Assembly (NCBI RefSeq): GCF_012034175.1
Contig: NZ_JAATEJ010000003.1
Coordinates: 372,001 to 436,000 of the forward strand
Source of the DNA: Actinacidiphila epipremni
Lineage (GTDB): Bacteria > Actinomycetota > Actinomycetes > Streptomycetales > Streptomycetaceae
Direction: 5' to 3'
DNA length: 64,000 bases
The number at the start of each line of letters is the position of its first letter. Position 1 is the first letter of the stretch. Under the pieces are notes generated by a model that had not been told where the DNA came from, made no database searches, and worked only from the letters and a program-made list of their open reading frames with translations. The translations under genes and the position numbers were made by a program. Positions 53,146 through 63,786 of the stretch are shown here, piece by piece.

Positions 53146-54810
53146 ATGAACGACACCCTCGCGGGCTGGCTCCAGATCACCGTCCTGATCGCCGCCCTCG
53201 CCCTGACCTACCGCCCGCTGGGCGACTACATGGCCCGCATCCTCAGCCCGGGCCGGCACCTGGCCGTCGAGCGCGGTCTGTACCGGCTCGGCGGCGTGGA
53301 CCCGGACGCCGACCAGCAGTGGGGCGCGTACCTGCGCAGCGTGCTGGCCTTCTCCGCGGTCTCGCTGCTCTTCCTCTACGGCATGCAGCGGCTGCAGAAC
53401 CACCTGCTGCTCTCGCTCGGCTTCCCGCCGGTCAAGGCCGACCAGGCGTTCAACACCGCCGCGTCCTTCGTCACCAACACCAACTGGCAGTCGTACAGCG
53501 GTGAGGTCACGATGGGCCACCTGGTCCAGATGGCGGGCCTGGCGGTGCAGAACTTCGTGTCCGCGGCCGTCGGCATCGCCGTCGTCGCCACGCTCATCCG
53601 CGGCTTCACCCGCAGGCGCACCGACCGGGTCGGCAACTTCTGGGTGGACCTGACCCGGGTCACCGTACGGCTGCTGGTGCCGATGGCGTTCGTCTTCGCC
53701 GTCGTGCTCGTGGCGCTCGGCGCGGTGCAGAACTTCCACGGCGTCCACGAGATCGGCACCCTGCTCGGCGACAAGCAGTCGCTCACCGGCGGCCCGGTGG
53801 CGTCGCAGGAGGTCATCAAGGAGCTGGGCACCAACGGCGGCGGCTTCTACAACGCCAACTCCGCCCACCCCTTCGAGAACCCCAACGGCACCAGCAACCT
53901 CATCGAGATCTATCTGCTGCTGGCCATCTCCTTCTCGCTGCCGCGCACCTTCGGCCGCATGGTCGGCGACCACCGGCAGGGCTACGCGATCCTCGCCGTC
54001 ATGGGCCTGATCTGGGCCGTCTCGGTCGCCCTCATCACCGTCAACGAGCTGCACAGCGTGAGCAGCACCGCCGGCCACAGCGCGGGCGGGATGCTGGAGG
54101 GCAAGGAGCAGCGGCTCGGGATCTGGGCCTCGGCCCTGTTCGCGGCGTCCACCACGCTCACCTCCACCGGCGCGGTGAACTCCTTCCACGACTCGTTCTC
54201 GCCCGGCGGCGGCGGGATGACGCTGTTCGACATGATGCTGGGCGAGATCGCGCCCGGCGGCACCGGCTCCGGCCTCTACGGCATCCTCATCCTGGCGATC
54301 GTCGCGGTCTTCGTGGCCGGCCTGATGGTCGGCCGCACCCCCGAGTACCTGGGCAAGAAGCTGGGGTCGCGGGAGATGAAGTTCGCCTCCCTCTACATCC
54401 TCGCCACCCCGGCCGTCGTCCTGATCGGCACCGGCGCGGCGATGTCCCTGCGGGGCGAGCGCGCCTCGATGCTCAACCCGGGGCCGCACGGCTTCTCCGA
54501 GGTGCTGTACGCGTTCACGTCCGCGGCCAACAACAACGGCTCGGCCTTCGCGGGCCTCGGCGTGAACACCGAGTGGTACAACACCGCGCTGGGCCTGGCG
54601 ATGCTCTTCGGCCGCTTCCTGCCGATCGTCTTCGTCCTCGCGCTCGCCGGCTCGCTCGCCAGGCAGCAGCCCGTGCCGGTCACCGCCGGCACCCTGCCCA
54701 CCCACCGGCCGCAGTTCGTCGGCCTGCTCACCGGCGTCATCGTGATCGTCGTGGGCCTCACCTACTTCCCGGCGCTCGCGCTGGGTCCGCTCGCGGAAGG
54801 TCTCCACTGA
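53146..54810 (+). CDS. kdpA: Potassium-transporting ATPase subunit KdpA
   Basis: A 554-aa polytopic membrane protein, the potassium-selecting channel-like subunit. Selectivity-loop regions are visible as [49 protein letters not shown] and [12 protein letters not shown]. It starts without a gap after kdpF and its TGA overlaps the kdpB ATG. Confidence 0.97.
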   Translation: MNDTLAGWLQITVLIAALALTYRPLGDYMARILSPGRHLAVERGLYRLGGVDPDADQQWGAYLRSVLAFSAVSLLFLYGMQRLQNHLLLSLGFPPVKADQAFNTAASFVTNTNWQSYSGEVTMGHLVQMAGLAVQNFVSAAVGIAVVATLIRGFTRRRTDRVGNFWVDLTRVTVRLLVPMAFVFAVVLVALGAVQNFHGVHEIGTLLGDKQSLTGGPVASQEVIKELGTNGGGFYNANSAHPFENPNGTSNLIEIYLLLAISFSLPRTFGRMVGDHRQGYAILAVMGLIWAVSVALITVNELHSVSSTAGHSAGGMLEGKEQRLGIWASALFAASTTLTSTGAVNSFHDSFSPGGGGMTLFDMMLGEIAPGGTGSGLYGILILAIVAVFVAGLMVGRTPEYLGKKLGSREMKFASLYILATPAVVLIGTGAAMSLRGERASMLNPGPHGFSEVLYAFTSAANNNGSAFAGLGVNTEWYNTALGLAMLFGRFLPIVFVLALAGSLARQQPVPVTAGTLPTHRPQFVGLLTGVIVIVVGLTYFPALALGPLAEGLH

Positions 54811-56930
54811 TGTCCCCACTGATCTCCCGGGCCGCGGCGTCCCAGCCCGCGGCGTCCCGGTCCGCGCGGGCGTCCCTCGCCGACCCGAAGCAGCTCCTGG
54901 TGTCGATGCCCGACGCGCTGCGCAAGCTCGACCCGCGGGTCATGGTGAAGAACCCGGTGATGTTCGTCGTCGAGGTCGGGGCGGTGCTCACCACCGGCTC
55001 GGCGATCGCGAACCCCAGCGTCTTCGCGTGGGTGATCACGGTGTGGCTGTGGCTGACCGTGGTGTTCGCCAACCTCGCGGAGGCCGTCGCCGAGGGGCGC
55101 GGCAAGGCGCAGGCCGAGACGCTGCGCAGGACCAGGACGGAGACGGTCGCCCGCCGGCTCGCGGACTGGCGGCGCGGCGACACCGAGCTGCGCGAGGAGG
55201 CCGTCCCGGCGGCGAACCTGCGGCTCGGCGATCACGTCCTGGTCGAGGCCGGGCAGATCATCCCCGGTGACGGCGACGTCGTCGAGGGCATCGCCTCGGT
55301 CGACGAGTCCGCGATCACCGGTGAGTCCGCGCCCGTCATCCGGGAGTCCGGCGGCGACCGCTCGGCGGTCACCGGCGGCACGAAGGTGCTCTCGGACCGG
55401 GTCGTCGTGCGGATCACCTCCAAGCCCGGCGAGACGTTCATCGACCGGATGATCGCCCTGGTCGAGGGCGCGGCCCGGCAGAAGACCCCGAACGAGATCG
55501 CGCTGAACATCCTGCTCGCCTCGCTCACCGTGGTCTTCCTGCTGGCCGTCGTCACCCTCCAGCCGATGGCGATCTACGCGGGCGCCGAGCAGTCGCTCGT
55601 CGTGCTGGTCGCGCTGGTCGTCGCGCTCATCCCGACCACCATCGGCGCGCTGCTGTCGGCGATCGGCATCGCGGGCATGGACCGGCTGGTGCAGCGCAAC
55701 GTCCTGGCGATGAGCGGCCGGGCCGTCGAGGCGGCCGGCGACGTCAACACGCTGCTGCTGGACAAGACCGGCACGATCACGCTGGGCAACCGGCAGGCGG
55801 CCGAGTTCCTGCCGGCCGGCGGGGTGGACCTGGCCCGGCTCGCGGACGCCGCGCAGCTGGCCTCGCTGGCCGACGAGACCCCGGAGGGCCGCTCCATCGT
55901 CGTCCTGGCCAAGGACGCGTACGGGCTGCGCGGCCGGGAGCTGGGCGGCGGCGCCGAGTTCGTGCCCTTCACCGCGCAGAGCCGGATGAGCGGGGTGGAC
56001 CTGGTCGAGGGCGACGGCGGCCGGCGCGAGCTGCGCAAGGGCGCGGCCAGTGCCGTACTGGCCTGGATACGGGACAACGGCGGGCAGCCGGCGCAGGAGG
56101 TCGAGCCGGTCGTGGACGCCGTCGCGGCGGGCGGCGGCACCCCGCTGGTCGTCGGCGAGGTCGTGCGCCGCGCCGGCCGCAGCACCGCCACCGTGCTGGG
56201 CGTCGTCCACCTCAAGGACGTCGTGAAGGCCGGCATGCGCGAGCGGTTCGACGAGCTGCGGGCGATGGGCATCCGCACGGTCATGATCACCGGCGACAAC
56301 CCGCTGACGGCCAGGGCGATCGCCGAGGAGGCCGGGGTGGACGACTTCCTCGCCGAGGCCACGCCCGAGGACAAGATGGCGCTGATCAAGCGGGAGCAGG
56401 CCGGCGGCAAGCTCGTCGCGATGACCGGTGACGGCACCAACGACGCGCCCGCGCTGGCCCAGGCGGACGTCGGCGTGGCGATGAACACCGGGACGTCGGC
56501 CGCCAAGGAGGCCGGCAACATGGTCGACCTCGACTCCAACCCGACCAAGCTCATCGAGATCGTCGAGATCGGCAAGCAGCTCCTGATCACCCGGGGCGCC
56601 CTGACGACCTTCTCGATCGCCAACGACGTCGCGAAATACTTCGCGATCATCCCGGCGATGTTCGCGATCGCCTACCCGGGCCTGGACAAGCTCAACGTCA
56701 TGGGCCTGCACAGCCCCACCTCGGCGATCGCCTCGGCGATCATCTTCAACGCGCTGATCATCGTGGTGCTGATCCCGCTCGCCCTGCGCGGGGTGCGCTA
56801 CCGCCCGGCCTCCGCGGCGCAGTTGCTCGGCCGCAACATCCGCCTCTACGGCATCGGCGGGCTGGTCCTGCCCTTCGTCGGCATCAAGCTCATCGACCTC
56901 GTCGTCCAGTTCGTGCCCGGCCTGCGCTGA
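54810..56930 (+). CDS. kdpB: Potassium-transporting ATPase subunit KdpB
   Basis: A 706-aa P-type ATPase. It has the phosphorylation motif [11 protein letters not shown], the actuator motif TGESAPV, the nucleotide-binding domain and the hinge [18 protein letters not shown]. It energises potassium uptake by KdpA when external potassium is very low. The ATG at 54810 overlaps the kdpA stop (TGATG). An unusual purine-rich repeat follows before kdpC. Confidence 0.97.
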   Translation: MSPLISRAAASQPAASRSARASLADPKQLLVSMPDALRKLDPRVMVKNPVMFVVEVGAVLTTGSAIANPSVFAWVITVWLWLTVVFANLAEAVAEGRGKAQAETLRRTRTETVARRLADWRRGDTELREEAVPAANLRLGDHVLVEAGQIIPGDGDVVEGIASVDESAITGESAPVIRESGGDRSAVTGGTKVLSDRVVVRITSKPGETFIDRMIALVEGAARQKTPNEIALNILLASLTVVFLLAVVTLQPMAIYAGAEQSLVVLVALVVALIPTTIGALLSAIGIAGMDRLVQRNVLAMSGRAVEAAGDVNTLLLDKTGTITLGNRQAAEFLPAGGVDLARLADAAQLASLADETPEGRSIVVLAKDAYGLRGRELGGGAEFVPFTAQSRMSGVDLVEGDGGRRELRKGAASAVLAWIRDNGGQPAQEVEPVVDAVAAGGGTPLVVGEVVRRAGRSTATVLGVVHLKDVVKAGMRERFDELRAMGIRTVMITGDNPLTARAIAEEAGVDDFLAEATPEDKMALIKREQAGGKLVAMTGDGTNDAPALAQADVGVAMNTGTSAAKEAGNMVDLDSNPTKLIEIVEIGKQLLITRGALTTFSIANDVAKYFAIIPAMFAIAYPGLDKLNVMGLHSPTSAIASAIIFNALIIVVLIPLALRGVRYRPASAAQLLGRNIRLYGIGGLVLPFVGIKLIDLVVQFVPGLR

Positions 56931-56937
56931 CCGGCCC

Positions 56938-56985
56938 AGAAGGAACCAGAAGGACCAGAAAGAACCAGAAGGAACCAGAAAGAAG
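56938..56985 (+). repeat. Five purine-rich decamers between kdpB and kdpC
   Basis: Units AGAAGGAACC, AGAAGGACC, AGAAAGAACC, AGAAGGAACC and AGAAAGAAGG follow each other. Several units carry a possible ribosome-binding AGAAGG, so the array may tune kdpC translation. Confidence 0.7.
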
Positions 56986-56997
56986 GTGCACCCCCCC

Positions 56998-57630
56998 GTG
57001 GCCAACCACTTCCCGCCCGCCGTCCGGCGCCACCTCTCGGCGCTGCGGATGCTGCTGGTGCTCACCGTGATCACCGGCGTGCTCTACCCGCTCGCCGTCA
57101 CCGGCGTCGCCCAGGCGGCCTTCCCCCACCAGGCGAACGGCTCGCTCGTACGGCAGCACGGCACGACGGTCGGCTCCAGCCTGCTCGGCCAGAACTTCGA
57201 CCTGCCGAAGAAGAACCCCGGCGACCCCGACGAGGCCGCCCGCCCCGACCCGAGGTTCTTCCAGCCGCGCCCGTCGGCCGGCGCCTACGACCCGCTCGCC
57301 TCGGGCGCCTCCAACCTCGGGCCCGGCAACCCGGAGCTGGTCAAGGCGGTCCAGCAGCGCCGCCACGACGTCGCCGCCTTCGACGGCGTGGACCCCGCGG
57401 ACGTGCCCGCCGATGCCCTGACCGCGTCCGGCTCCGGCCTTGACCCGGACATCTCACCGGCGTACGCGTACGAGCAGGTCGCCCGGGTGGCCAAGGCCCG
57501 GGGGCTCGACGCGGCCAAGGTCCACGCGCTGGTCGCGGCCCACGTCCACGGCCGCGACCTGGGCTTCCTCGGCGAGCCGCGGGTCAATGTGCTGGACCTG
57601 AACCGGGCGCTCGACGCGCTCGCCGGCTGA
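56998..57630 (+). CDS. kdpC: Potassium-transporting ATPase subunit KdpC
   Basis: A 210-aa protein with one N-terminal membrane helix (LRMLLVLTVITGVLYPLAVTGVAQ). The conserved GSSLLGQNF, FFQPRPSAGAYDPLASGASNLGP and ISPAYAYEQVARVAKARGL follow. It bridges KdpA and KdpB. The GTG at 56998 follows AAGAAGG; GTG at 56986 is the alternative. No kdpD or kdpE follows, so the regulators must lie elsewhere. Confidence 0.95.
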   Translation: MANHFPPAVRRHLSALRMLLVLTVITGVLYPLAVTGVAQAAFPHQANGSLVRQHGTTVGSSLLGQNFDLPKKNPGDPDEAARPDPRFFQPRPSAGAYDPLASGASNLGPGNPELVKAVQQRRHDVAAFDGVDPADVPADALTASGSGLDPDISPAYAYEQVARVAKARGLDAAKVHALVAAHVHGRDLGFLGEPRVNVLDLNRALDALAG

Positions 57631-57650
57631 GCGGGCGACCGTACGCGCCT

Positions 57651-57745
57651 CCGGTACGTCCCCGGGTACGTCCGGTACGCTCCCGGTACGTCCCCGCGCG
57701 GGGCGTACCGGCGGCGTACGGGGGGACGTACCCGGGGCGTACCGG
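57651..57745 (+). terminator. Nested long hairpins after kdpC
   Basis: An outer stem pairs CCGGTACG(T)CCCCGGGTAC from 57651 with GTACCCGGGGCGTACCGG ending 57745, broken by one bulged base. Inside, CCGGTACG(T)CCCCGC pairs with GCGGGGCGTACCGG (57683-57711). Repeated GGTACGTCC words build the structure. It is a probable strong terminator of the kdp operon. Confidence 0.65.
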
Positions 57746-57754
57746 GGAGCGACG

Positions 57755-57760
57755 TAGCAT
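57755..57760 (+). promoter_or_regulatory. -10 box, leaderless promoter
   Basis: TAGCAT ends 7 nt before the ATG of the aldo/keto reductase at 57768, so the transcript probably starts at the initiation codon. Confidence 0.5.
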
Positions 57761-57767
57761 CGGCCTC

Positions 57768-58751
57768 ATGGAACAGCGTGTACTGGGCAGGACCGGCCGG
57801 CCGGTCTCCGTCGTCGGCCTCGGGACGTGGCAGCTGGGCGCCGACTGGGGCGACGTGCGGGAAGCCGACGCCATCGCGGTGCTGGACGCAGCCGTGGAAT
57901 CCGGCGTGACCTTCTTCGACACCGCCGACGTCTACGGCGACGGCCGCAGCGAGCAGCTCATCGGCCGCTACCTCAAGGAGCGCCCCGACGCCGGGATCTT
58001 CGTCGCGACGAAGATGGGCCGCCGCGCCGAGCAGCTCCCGGAGAACTACTCCCTGGCCAACTTCCGCGCCTGGAACGACCGTTCCCGCGCCAACCTCGGT
58101 GTCGACACCCTCGACCTGGTGCAGCTGCACTGCCCGCCCACCGCCGTCTACACCTCCGACGCCCTCTACGACGCGCTCGACACGCTCGTGGCGGAGCAGC
58201 GCGTCGCCGCGTACGCGGTCAGCGTCGAGACGTGCGAGGAGGCGCTGGCGGCGATCGCCCGGCCGGGCGTGGCGAGCGTGCAGATCATCTTCAACCCCCT
58301 CCGCCTCAAGCCGCTGGAGAAGGTGCTGCCGGCCGCAGCCGCCGCGGGCGTCGGCATCATCGCCCGCGTCCCGCTCGCCTCCGGGCTGCTGAGCGGCAAG
58401 TACACCCGCGAGACGGTCTTCGCGGCGAACGACCACCGTACGTACAACCGGCACGGCGAGGCGTTCGACCAGGGCGAGACCTTCTCCGGCGTCGACTACG
58501 AGACGGGCCTGGAGGCCGCCGCCGAGTTCGCCGGGCTCGCGCCCGAGGGCGCCACCCCGGCGCAGACCGCGCTGCGGTGGATCATCCAGCAGCCCGGCGT
58601 GACCTCCGTCATCCCCGGCGCCCGCAACACCGACCAGGCCCGCGCCAACGCCGCTGCCGCCGCCCTCCCCGAGCTGCCGCAGCCCGTCCTGGACGCGGTG
58701 CGCGACCTGTACGACCGCCGCATCCGCGCGCAGGTGCACGACCGCTGGTGA
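57768..58751 (+). CDS. Aldo/keto reductase
   Basis: A 327-aa oxidoreductase. It has Tyr in FFDTADVYGDGRSEQLIG, Lys in IFVATKMGRR and His in VQLHCPP, with GVTSVIPGARNTDQA binding the cofactor phosphate. It differs from the AKR at 41428 in length and sequence. There is no ribosome site; a -10 box at leaderless spacing precedes it. Confidence 0.93.
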   Translation: MEQRVLGRTGRPVSVVGLGTWQLGADWGDVREADAIAVLDAAVESGVTFFDTADVYGDGRSEQLIGRYLKERPDAGIFVATKMGRRAEQLPENYSLANFRAWNDRSRANLGVDTLDLVQLHCPPTAVYTSDALYDALDTLVAEQRVAAYAVSVETCEEALAAIARPGVASVQIIFNPLRLKPLEKVLPAAAAAGVGIIARVPLASGLLSGKYTRETVFAANDHRTYNRHGEAFDQGETFSGVDYETGLEAAAEFAGLAPEGATPAQTALRWIIQQPGVTSVIPGARNTDQARANAAAAALPELPQPVLDAVRDLYDRRIRAQVHDRW

Positions 58752-58837
58752 GCCGCTGATCCGTTACGGGCCCGGTCCCGTGCGTACGGGGCCGCCGTAC
58801 GCACGGGACCGCTCGTGACGGGCCGGGCCGGCGCCGA

Positions 58838-58843
58838 TACGGT
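58838..58843 (+). promoter_or_regulatory. -10 box, leaderless promoter
   Basis: TACGGT ends 7 nt before the GTG at 58851; no ribosome site is present. Confidence 0.45.
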
Positions 58844-58850
58844 CGTGCCC

Positions 58851-59303
58851 GTGACGACCTTCACCGACAGCCACGCCGAATTCCCCGGCGCCAGCGGACC
58901 GCACGCCACCACCGAGGCCGACCCCACGCGGGTCGGCCGGGTGCGCACCACCTACGAGCCCAAGCACGACGGCGACCCCGACCCCGGCGAGATCGTCTGG
59001 ACCTGGGTGCCCTTCGAGGAGAACGACGGCCGCGGCAAGGACCGCCCCGTCCTGGTCGTCGCCCGCGAGGCCGCCGGCACCCTGCTGGCCGTCCAGCTCT
59101 CCAGCAAGCGCCACGACCACGACCGCGAATGGGTCGCGATAGGCGCCGGCCCCTGGGACCGCGAGGGCCGCGACTCCTGGGTCGACGTCGACCGGGTCCT
59201 GCGCCTCCACGAGCAGGGCATGCGCCGCGAGGCCTGCGCCCTCGACCGGGGCCGCTTCAACCTCGTCGTCAACCGCCTCAAAGAGCTCTACCACTGGACC
59301 TGA
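58851..59303 (+). CDS. PemK/MazF-like toxin-family protein
   Basis: A 150-aa protein. After a 45-residue lead comes a MazF-like beta barrel (DPGEIVWTWVPFEENDGRGKDRPVLVVAREAAGTLLAVQLSSK ... SWVDVDRVLRL), read here in short blocks. Classic MazF is an mRNA endonuclease; no antitoxin gene is adjacent. Such orphan forms are common in Streptomyces and may not be toxic. The start is the GTG at 58851, chosen for its leaderless promoter. Confidence 0.8.
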   Translation: MTTFTDSHAEFPGASGPHATTEADPTRVGRVRTTYEPKHDGDPDPGEIVWTWVPFEENDGRGKDRPVLVVAREAAGTLLAVQLSSKRHDHDREWVAIGAGPWDREGRDSWVDVDRVLRLHEQGMRREACALDRGRFNLVVNRLKELYHWT

Positions 59304-59337
59304 GCCGCCCGGCGCCCCCCCCCGCGTGAACAACGCG

Positions 59338-61338
59338 TCAGCCGACGTGGACGCGGGGGCGGCGGGTGGGGTCGGGTTCGGCTTCGCGGAGGACCTCGCG
59401 GGTGACGGGGGCGACCTCGCCGTGGCCGAAGAGGAAGAAGCGCAGGAAGTTCGCGAAGGGGCTGCCCTCGGTCCACTCGAAGTAGATGTGCGGCTTGCAG
59501 GCCGTCAGGTCCCGTACGTGCAGCAGCAGCGCGGCCAGGGCGTTCGGGACCGACGAGCTCTCCAGGGACAGCACCCGGTAGCGGCCGTGCAGCACCTGGC
59601 CGCGAACGGTCAGGGCCGACTCGAACTCCGAGGCGTCGGTGACCGTGACCTCGACCAGGACCAGGTCGTCGTCGGCCGGGATGTCGTTGTCGAGCCGGAT
59701 CTGGTGCAGCTTCTCGCGGTATTCGGCCGCGTCCCGCAGACCCGGCTCGTTCGCGACGAACCGCACCTTGCGCTTGGCGATGTCCCGGACGAACCGCTCG
59801 GCCAGCGGGTCCAGCTGCACGCTGGTCACCCGCAGCTCGAAGGCCCGCGCGAGCCGGGACAGCAGTGACACCAGCACGATGCCGGCGATGAAGCACGCGC
59901 CGATCTTCACACCGTCGGGCCGCTCCAGGACGTTGACGACGGTGGTGTAGAGGAAGACCAGCGCGATGACCCCGAAGACCGCCGTCCAGCCCCGCTGCCC
60001 GGCCTTGCGGGCCGCGATGGTCACCGCGATGGCCGCGGAGCTGATCAGCACCAGCACACCCGTCGCGTACGCGCCGCCCTGCTTGTCGACGCTCGCGTCG
60101 AAGATCCAGGTGACCAGGAAGGCGATCAGCGTGAAGACCAGCACCATGGGCCGTACCGCCCGCGCCCAGTGCGGCGCCATGCCGTAGCGGGGCAGGAAGC
60201 GCGGCATCAGGTTGAGCAGGCCCGCCATGGCGGAGGCGCCGGCGAACCACAGGATCGCGATCGTCGAGAAGTCGTAGACCGTGCCGAAGCCGGAGCCCAG
60301 GTTCTGGTGCGCGAGATACGCCAGCGCGCGGCCGTTGGCCGGGCCGCCGGCCCGGAAGTCGTCCGCCGGGATCAGCACGGTGGTGAGGAAGCTGGTGGCG
60401 ATCAGGAACGCGCTCATGATCAGCGCGGCGGTCGTCAGCAGCTTCTTGGTGTCCCGGATCCGGCCGGCCGGGTCGGCCTCGGTGTCGTCCGGGTCGCCCT
60501 TGACGTGCGGCATCACCGCGACGCCGGTCTCGAAGCCGGACAGGCCGAGCGCGAGCTTGGGGAAGATCAGCAGGGAGACGCCGACCATGACGAAGACGTT
60601 GCCGCGCTCGGCGGTCAGGCCGCTCGTCCAGTCGGTGACCAGGTGCGCGGCCGTCAGCACATGCCACAGGCCGTTCACGACGACGACCACGTTCAGCGCG
60701 AGATAGACCCCGACGAGGACGAAGGCGACGCCCACGGCCTCCAGGAAGCCCTTGAGGAACACCGCGCCGAGCAGGGCGATCAGCACGAGGGTGATGAGCA
60801 TCTGGTGGCTGCCGAGCGCCGCGGAGAAGTGCGGGTTCTCCACCAGGTGGGTCGAGGCGTCGGCGGCCGAGAGGGTGATGGTGATCAGGAAGTCCGTCGC
60901 CGCGAAGCCGAGCAGCGCCAGGACGAAGAGCTTGCCCTTCCAGAACGACAGCAGCCGCTCCAGCATCGCGATCGAGCCGGCGCCGTGCGGGCTCTCCTCG
61001 GCGACCCGGCGGTAGACCGGCAGCGCGCCGGCGAGCGTGACGACGACGAGGACGACGGTGGCGACCGGGGAGAGCAGGCCGGCGGCGAGCGCGGCGATGC
61101 CCGGCTGGTAGCCGAGGGTGGAGAAGTAGTCCACGCCGGTCAGGCACATCACCCGCCACCAGGGCTGGCCGGGGTGCGTCTCGGCGCCGGCGCTCGCGGC
61201 GGGCTCCTGGCCTTTCCGGTCCTTCCGGTCCTCCTGGCCCTTCGGGTCCTTCGTGTCCCCGCTCTTGGCGATGTCCGAGAGACCTTCGAGCAGCCAGGCC
61301 CGCAGGCGGTCGCGATGCGCCCCGACGGTGGTGGACAT
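59338..61338 (-). CDS. APC-superfamily permease
   Basis: A 666-aa protein with about 12 membrane segments and the APC start [23 protein letters not shown] soluble C-terminal part (about 480-666) follows. The N-terminus has a charged low-complexity piece ([16 protein letters not shown]) coded by near repeats. GAGGAG precedes the ATG at 9 nt. The substrate is uncertain, amino acids or ions; proximity to kdp makes potassium worth testing, but that is only an idea. Confidence 0.88.
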   Translation of the reverse strand: MSTTVGAHRDRLRAWLLEGLSDIAKSGDTKDPKGQEDRKDRKGQEPAASAGAETHPGQPWWRVMCLTGVDYFSTLGYQPGIAALAAGLLSPVATVVLVVVTLAGALPVYRRVAEESPHGAGSIAMLERLLSFWKGKLFVLALLGFAATDFLITITLSAADASTHLVENPHFSAALGSHQMLITLVLIALLGAVFLKGFLEAVGVAFVLVGVYLALNVVVVVNGLWHVLTAAHLVTDWTSGLTAERGNVFVMVGVSLLIFPKLALGLSGFETGVAVMPHVKGDPDDTEADPAGRIRDTKKLLTTAALIMSAFLIATSFLTTVLIPADDFRAGGPANGRALAYLAHQNLGSGFGTVYDFSTIAILWFAGASAMAGLLNLMPRFLPRYGMAPHWARAVRPMVLVFTLIAFLVTWIFDASVDKQGGAYATGVLVLISSAAIAVTIAARKAGQRGWTAVFGVIALVFLYTTVVNVLERPDGVKIGACFIAGIVLVSLLSRLARAFELRVTSVQLDPLAERFVRDIAKRKVRFVANEPGLRDAAEYREKLHQIRLDNDIPADDDLVLVEVTVTDASEFESALTVRGQVLHGRYRVLSLESSSVPNALAALLLHVRDLTACKPHIYFEWTEGSPFANFLRFFLFGHGEVAPVTREVLREAEPDPTRRPRVHVG

Positions 61339-61634
61339 GGGCCGTACTCCTCTGGCGGGCCGCTGCCGCCGGTCCGGCGACAGGGCGTGGTGAGACGGGC
61401 CGTCGTCGGGTGGATGGCCTGGTCAGCGTTACGCAGTCAGGTCGCCGTCGACCGTGCGCGGCAGCGCACACCCCGCGGCCGATGGACGGGCCGCGGGGCG
61501 CTGTGCGAAGCCTCGGTCAGAGTGCGGTGCCCGCGGGGCCCGTGGGGGGCCGGGCGGGTTTTCCATACGGGTTCTTAACGCGTGCGGGGCGTCTCCTGAC
61601 GCCGCGCGGGCTTGCCTTCCAGGGTGGGGTCAGG

Positions 61635-62510
61635 TCATGCGGTGCGGGATTTACGGGCCTTGGGCTTGGGCTTGCGGTCGGGGCCGGCTTTCGGGGCGGC
61701 TTCGGGCTCGGGCTCGGGCTCGGCGTCGGCCTCGGCTTCCGGGTCGGGCGCGGCGTCCGCTTCGGGCTCGGCAGCCCCTGCGGCTTCCCCGGCTTCCCCG
61801 GCCTCTGCGGCTTCCGCGGACTCCTCGGCGGCCTCCGCCTCCGGCTCGTCCTGGGCCTCCGCGGCCTCCGCCTCCGCCGCGGCCTCTTCCGCCTCGGCGT
61901 CGACCTCGTCCGCGTCCTTGCCGTCCTTGCCGTCCTTTACGTCCTTCTCGGCGTCCGGGTCCTCGAAGTGCGCGTCGAGTACGGCGTCCAGCTCGGCCGC
62001 CCAGGTCTTGAGCTGGCCGCGGGACGTGGCCTCGACGTGCGCCTCGAACCAGCGGCGCGGACCGGTGTAGACGGTCACCTTGAAACGCTTGCTGAACCGT
62101 GGCGTGTCGATCTCGACCGCGCCGATCTCGTCCCAGGTGAAGTCCGCCTCCTCCTCGTCGAGGCGGAAGACGATGCCCACCGCGTCGGCGAGGATCGTCG
62201 CGCGGCGGTCCGAGACCTCGAACAGCGGCTCGCCGCGGTCGATCTCCTCGTCCTCGTCGTCGCCCTCGGCGTCCGCGACGACCGCCACGGCCGCGGGCAC
62301 GGCGGCCTCGACCGCGACCTCGGCGACCGCCGGGGCTGCGGCCTCCGCCTCCGGCTGAGCGGCGCCCTCGGGCGCGTCCTCTGCCGCCTCGTGCGGGGCC
62401 GACGCGTCGGCCGTCGCGGCAGGGCGCGGGGGCAGGAGACCTGGCACGAATGCCGGATCGGTCCCTGCGGGGTGTATCTCCGGTGTGATCGAACCTGTGC
62501 GCTGCTCCAC
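61635..62510 (-). CDS. Acidic Ala/Glu-rich protein with a PH-like central domain
   Basis: A 291-aa protein. The centre (about 85-180; EPLFEVSDRRATILADAVGIVFRLDEEEADFTWDEIGAVEIDTPRFSKRFKVTVYTG) looks like a small beta-rich domain. On both sides are long Ala/Glu/Pro stretches, and the end is basic (KPKPKARKSRTA). The GTG at 62510 sits 5 nt after the -10 of a strong promoter, so it is leaderless; an in-frame TTG-type start at 62576 would lie upstream of that promoter. Function unknown. Confidence 0.78.
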   Translation of the reverse strand: MEQRTGSITPEIHPAGTDPAFVPGLLPPRPAATADASAPHEAAEDAPEGAAQPEAEAAAPAVAEVAVEAAVPAAVAVVADAEGDDEDEEIDRGEPLFEVSDRRATILADAVGIVFRLDEEEADFTWDEIGAVEIDTPRFSKRFKVTVYTGPRRWFEAHVEATSRGQLKTWAAELDAVLDAHFEDPDAEKDVKDGKDGKDADEVDAEAEEAAAEAEAAEAQDEPEAEAAEESAEAAEAGEAGEAAGAAEPEADAAPDPEAEADAEPEPEPEAAPKAGPDRKPKPKARKSRTA

Positions 62511-62515
62511 GGCGG

Positions 62516-62545
62516 GCAGTATTGCGGATAAACCTGTGCTGTCAA
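62516..62545 (-). promoter_or_regulatory. Consensus vegetative promoter, leaderless
   Basis: On the reverse strand, TTGACA (62545-62540) is followed after 18 bp by TACTGC (62521-62516), 5 nt before the GTG at 62510. It is the clearest -35/-10 pair in the window. Confidence 0.7.
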
Positions 62546-62657
62546 CCACCGGGCACCCGGCGCGTCCTGCCGCCACCCGGCGGCGCGGCCACGGAACCCC
62601 GCGCGGGTGTGGCGCGCGGGCCGCGGCGTCCTGAGCCCCCGGAGGGCGTGGCGCGGG

Positions 62658-63590
62658 TCAGACGACCTTGCGGCGGACGAGGGCGCTCAGGACGAGGGCG
62701 GCGGGGAGTGCGGGGAGCCAGGCGTTGACGATGCGGTAGCCGAGGACCGCGGAGGTGGCGGTCGTCGCGGGGGCGCCGGCGGCGACCAGGGCGACGCCGA
62801 GGGCGGCGTCCACCGAGCCCATGCCGCCCGGCGTGGGGACGCCCGCGGCCAGGCAGGTCGCGGCGAGGTAGGCGATCGCCACGTGCGGCGCCGCCACCGG
62901 CAGGGACAGCGCGTGCGCGACCGCGACCAGTGCCGCCGCCTGGAGCGCGGGGAAGGCGAGGGAGCCGCCCCACAGGGCCAGCGCCCGGGCAGGGCGCATG
63001 TGCAGGGAGCGCGCGTCGGCCAGCGCGGTGGCCAGGAAGCCGCGGGCCAGGCGGCGCAGCGGCCGTACGGCCACGGCGAGCACGGCGGCGGCGACCAGCG
63101 CGGCGGCGGTCGCGGCGCTCACCACGGCGACGGTGCCGCCGGTCGGGACCAGGCCGTGCACGCGCAGGGCGTGCGGGAAGGCCAGCAGCAGCCCGGCCAG
63201 CAGGGTGACCCGGCCGACGGACTCGGCCAGCGAATACAGCGCGAGCGCCGCCGACGTACGGTTCAGCGGCAGGCCGCAGCCGCGCAGGAAGCGCAGGTTC
63301 ACCGCCCCGGCGCCGATACCGGCCGGCGCGAGCTGGTTGGCGGCCTGCGCGGCGAACTGCGTGGCCAGCAGGCGGCCCGCGGGCAGCGGTTCCAGGACCG
63401 TGCCCTGCCGGGCGATCGCGACCGCGACCCAGCCCAGCGCGGTGGCGGCCAGCGCCGCGCCCAGCCACACGCGGTCCGCCGCGATCAGGTCATGCCAGCC
63501 GTCCGCCAGCAGGCCGCGGTGCCAGAGCGCCCACGCGGCGACCGCCCCCACCGGCACTGCTGCGGCGATGGCCCGCCACGCTTTACCCAC
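62658..63590 (-). CDS. Flippase-like membrane protein (lysylphosphatidylglycerol synthase TM/UPF0104 family)
   Basis: A 310-aa polytopic protein of about eight helices. Family motifs are AAQAANQLAPAGIGAGAVNLRFL, SLAESVGRVTLL and the C-terminal GVPTPGGMGSVDAALGVALVAAG. The GTG at 63590 follows GGGGGAAAG at 8 nt; longer in-frame starts would run through the promoter of the next gene. It probably moves a lipid-linked intermediate; the substrate is unknown. Confidence 0.88.
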   Translation of the reverse strand: MGKAWRAIAAAVPVGAVAAWALWHRGLLADGWHDLIAADRVWLGAALAATALGWVAVAIARQGTVLEPLPAGRLLATQFAAQAANQLAPAGIGAGAVNLRFLRGCGLPLNRTSAALALYSLAESVGRVTLLAGLLLAFPHALRVHGLVPTGGTVAVVSAATAAALVAAAVLAVAVRPLRRLARGFLATALADARSLHMRPARALALWGGSLAFPALQAAALVAVAHALSLPVAAPHVAIAYLAATCLAAGVPTPGGMGSVDAALGVALVAAGAPATTATSAVLGYRIVNAWLPALPAALVLSALVRRKVV

Positions 63591-63786
63591 CGCGCCACTT
63601 TCCCCCGATCGGGCGACACCTGGGCGTCCCCCGGGTGACACCCGCGCTGTGCGGGGGTGACCGTTGCCCGCCGGCCGGGCTTTTCCGCCCCTGACCCCCC
63701 CGGGCCCCGGCGGACCCGGAGCCGGGCCTTCCGCCATCGGGATTAGGGTCGGGAGCAGCGTGTACGCCATCGGTGAGGAGCCCTTC

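Noticed and set aside
59338..61338. KimA-type potassium importer
   Set aside because: Same superfamily and near kdp, but the membrane-region sequence does not resemble KimA closely enough to assign potassium.
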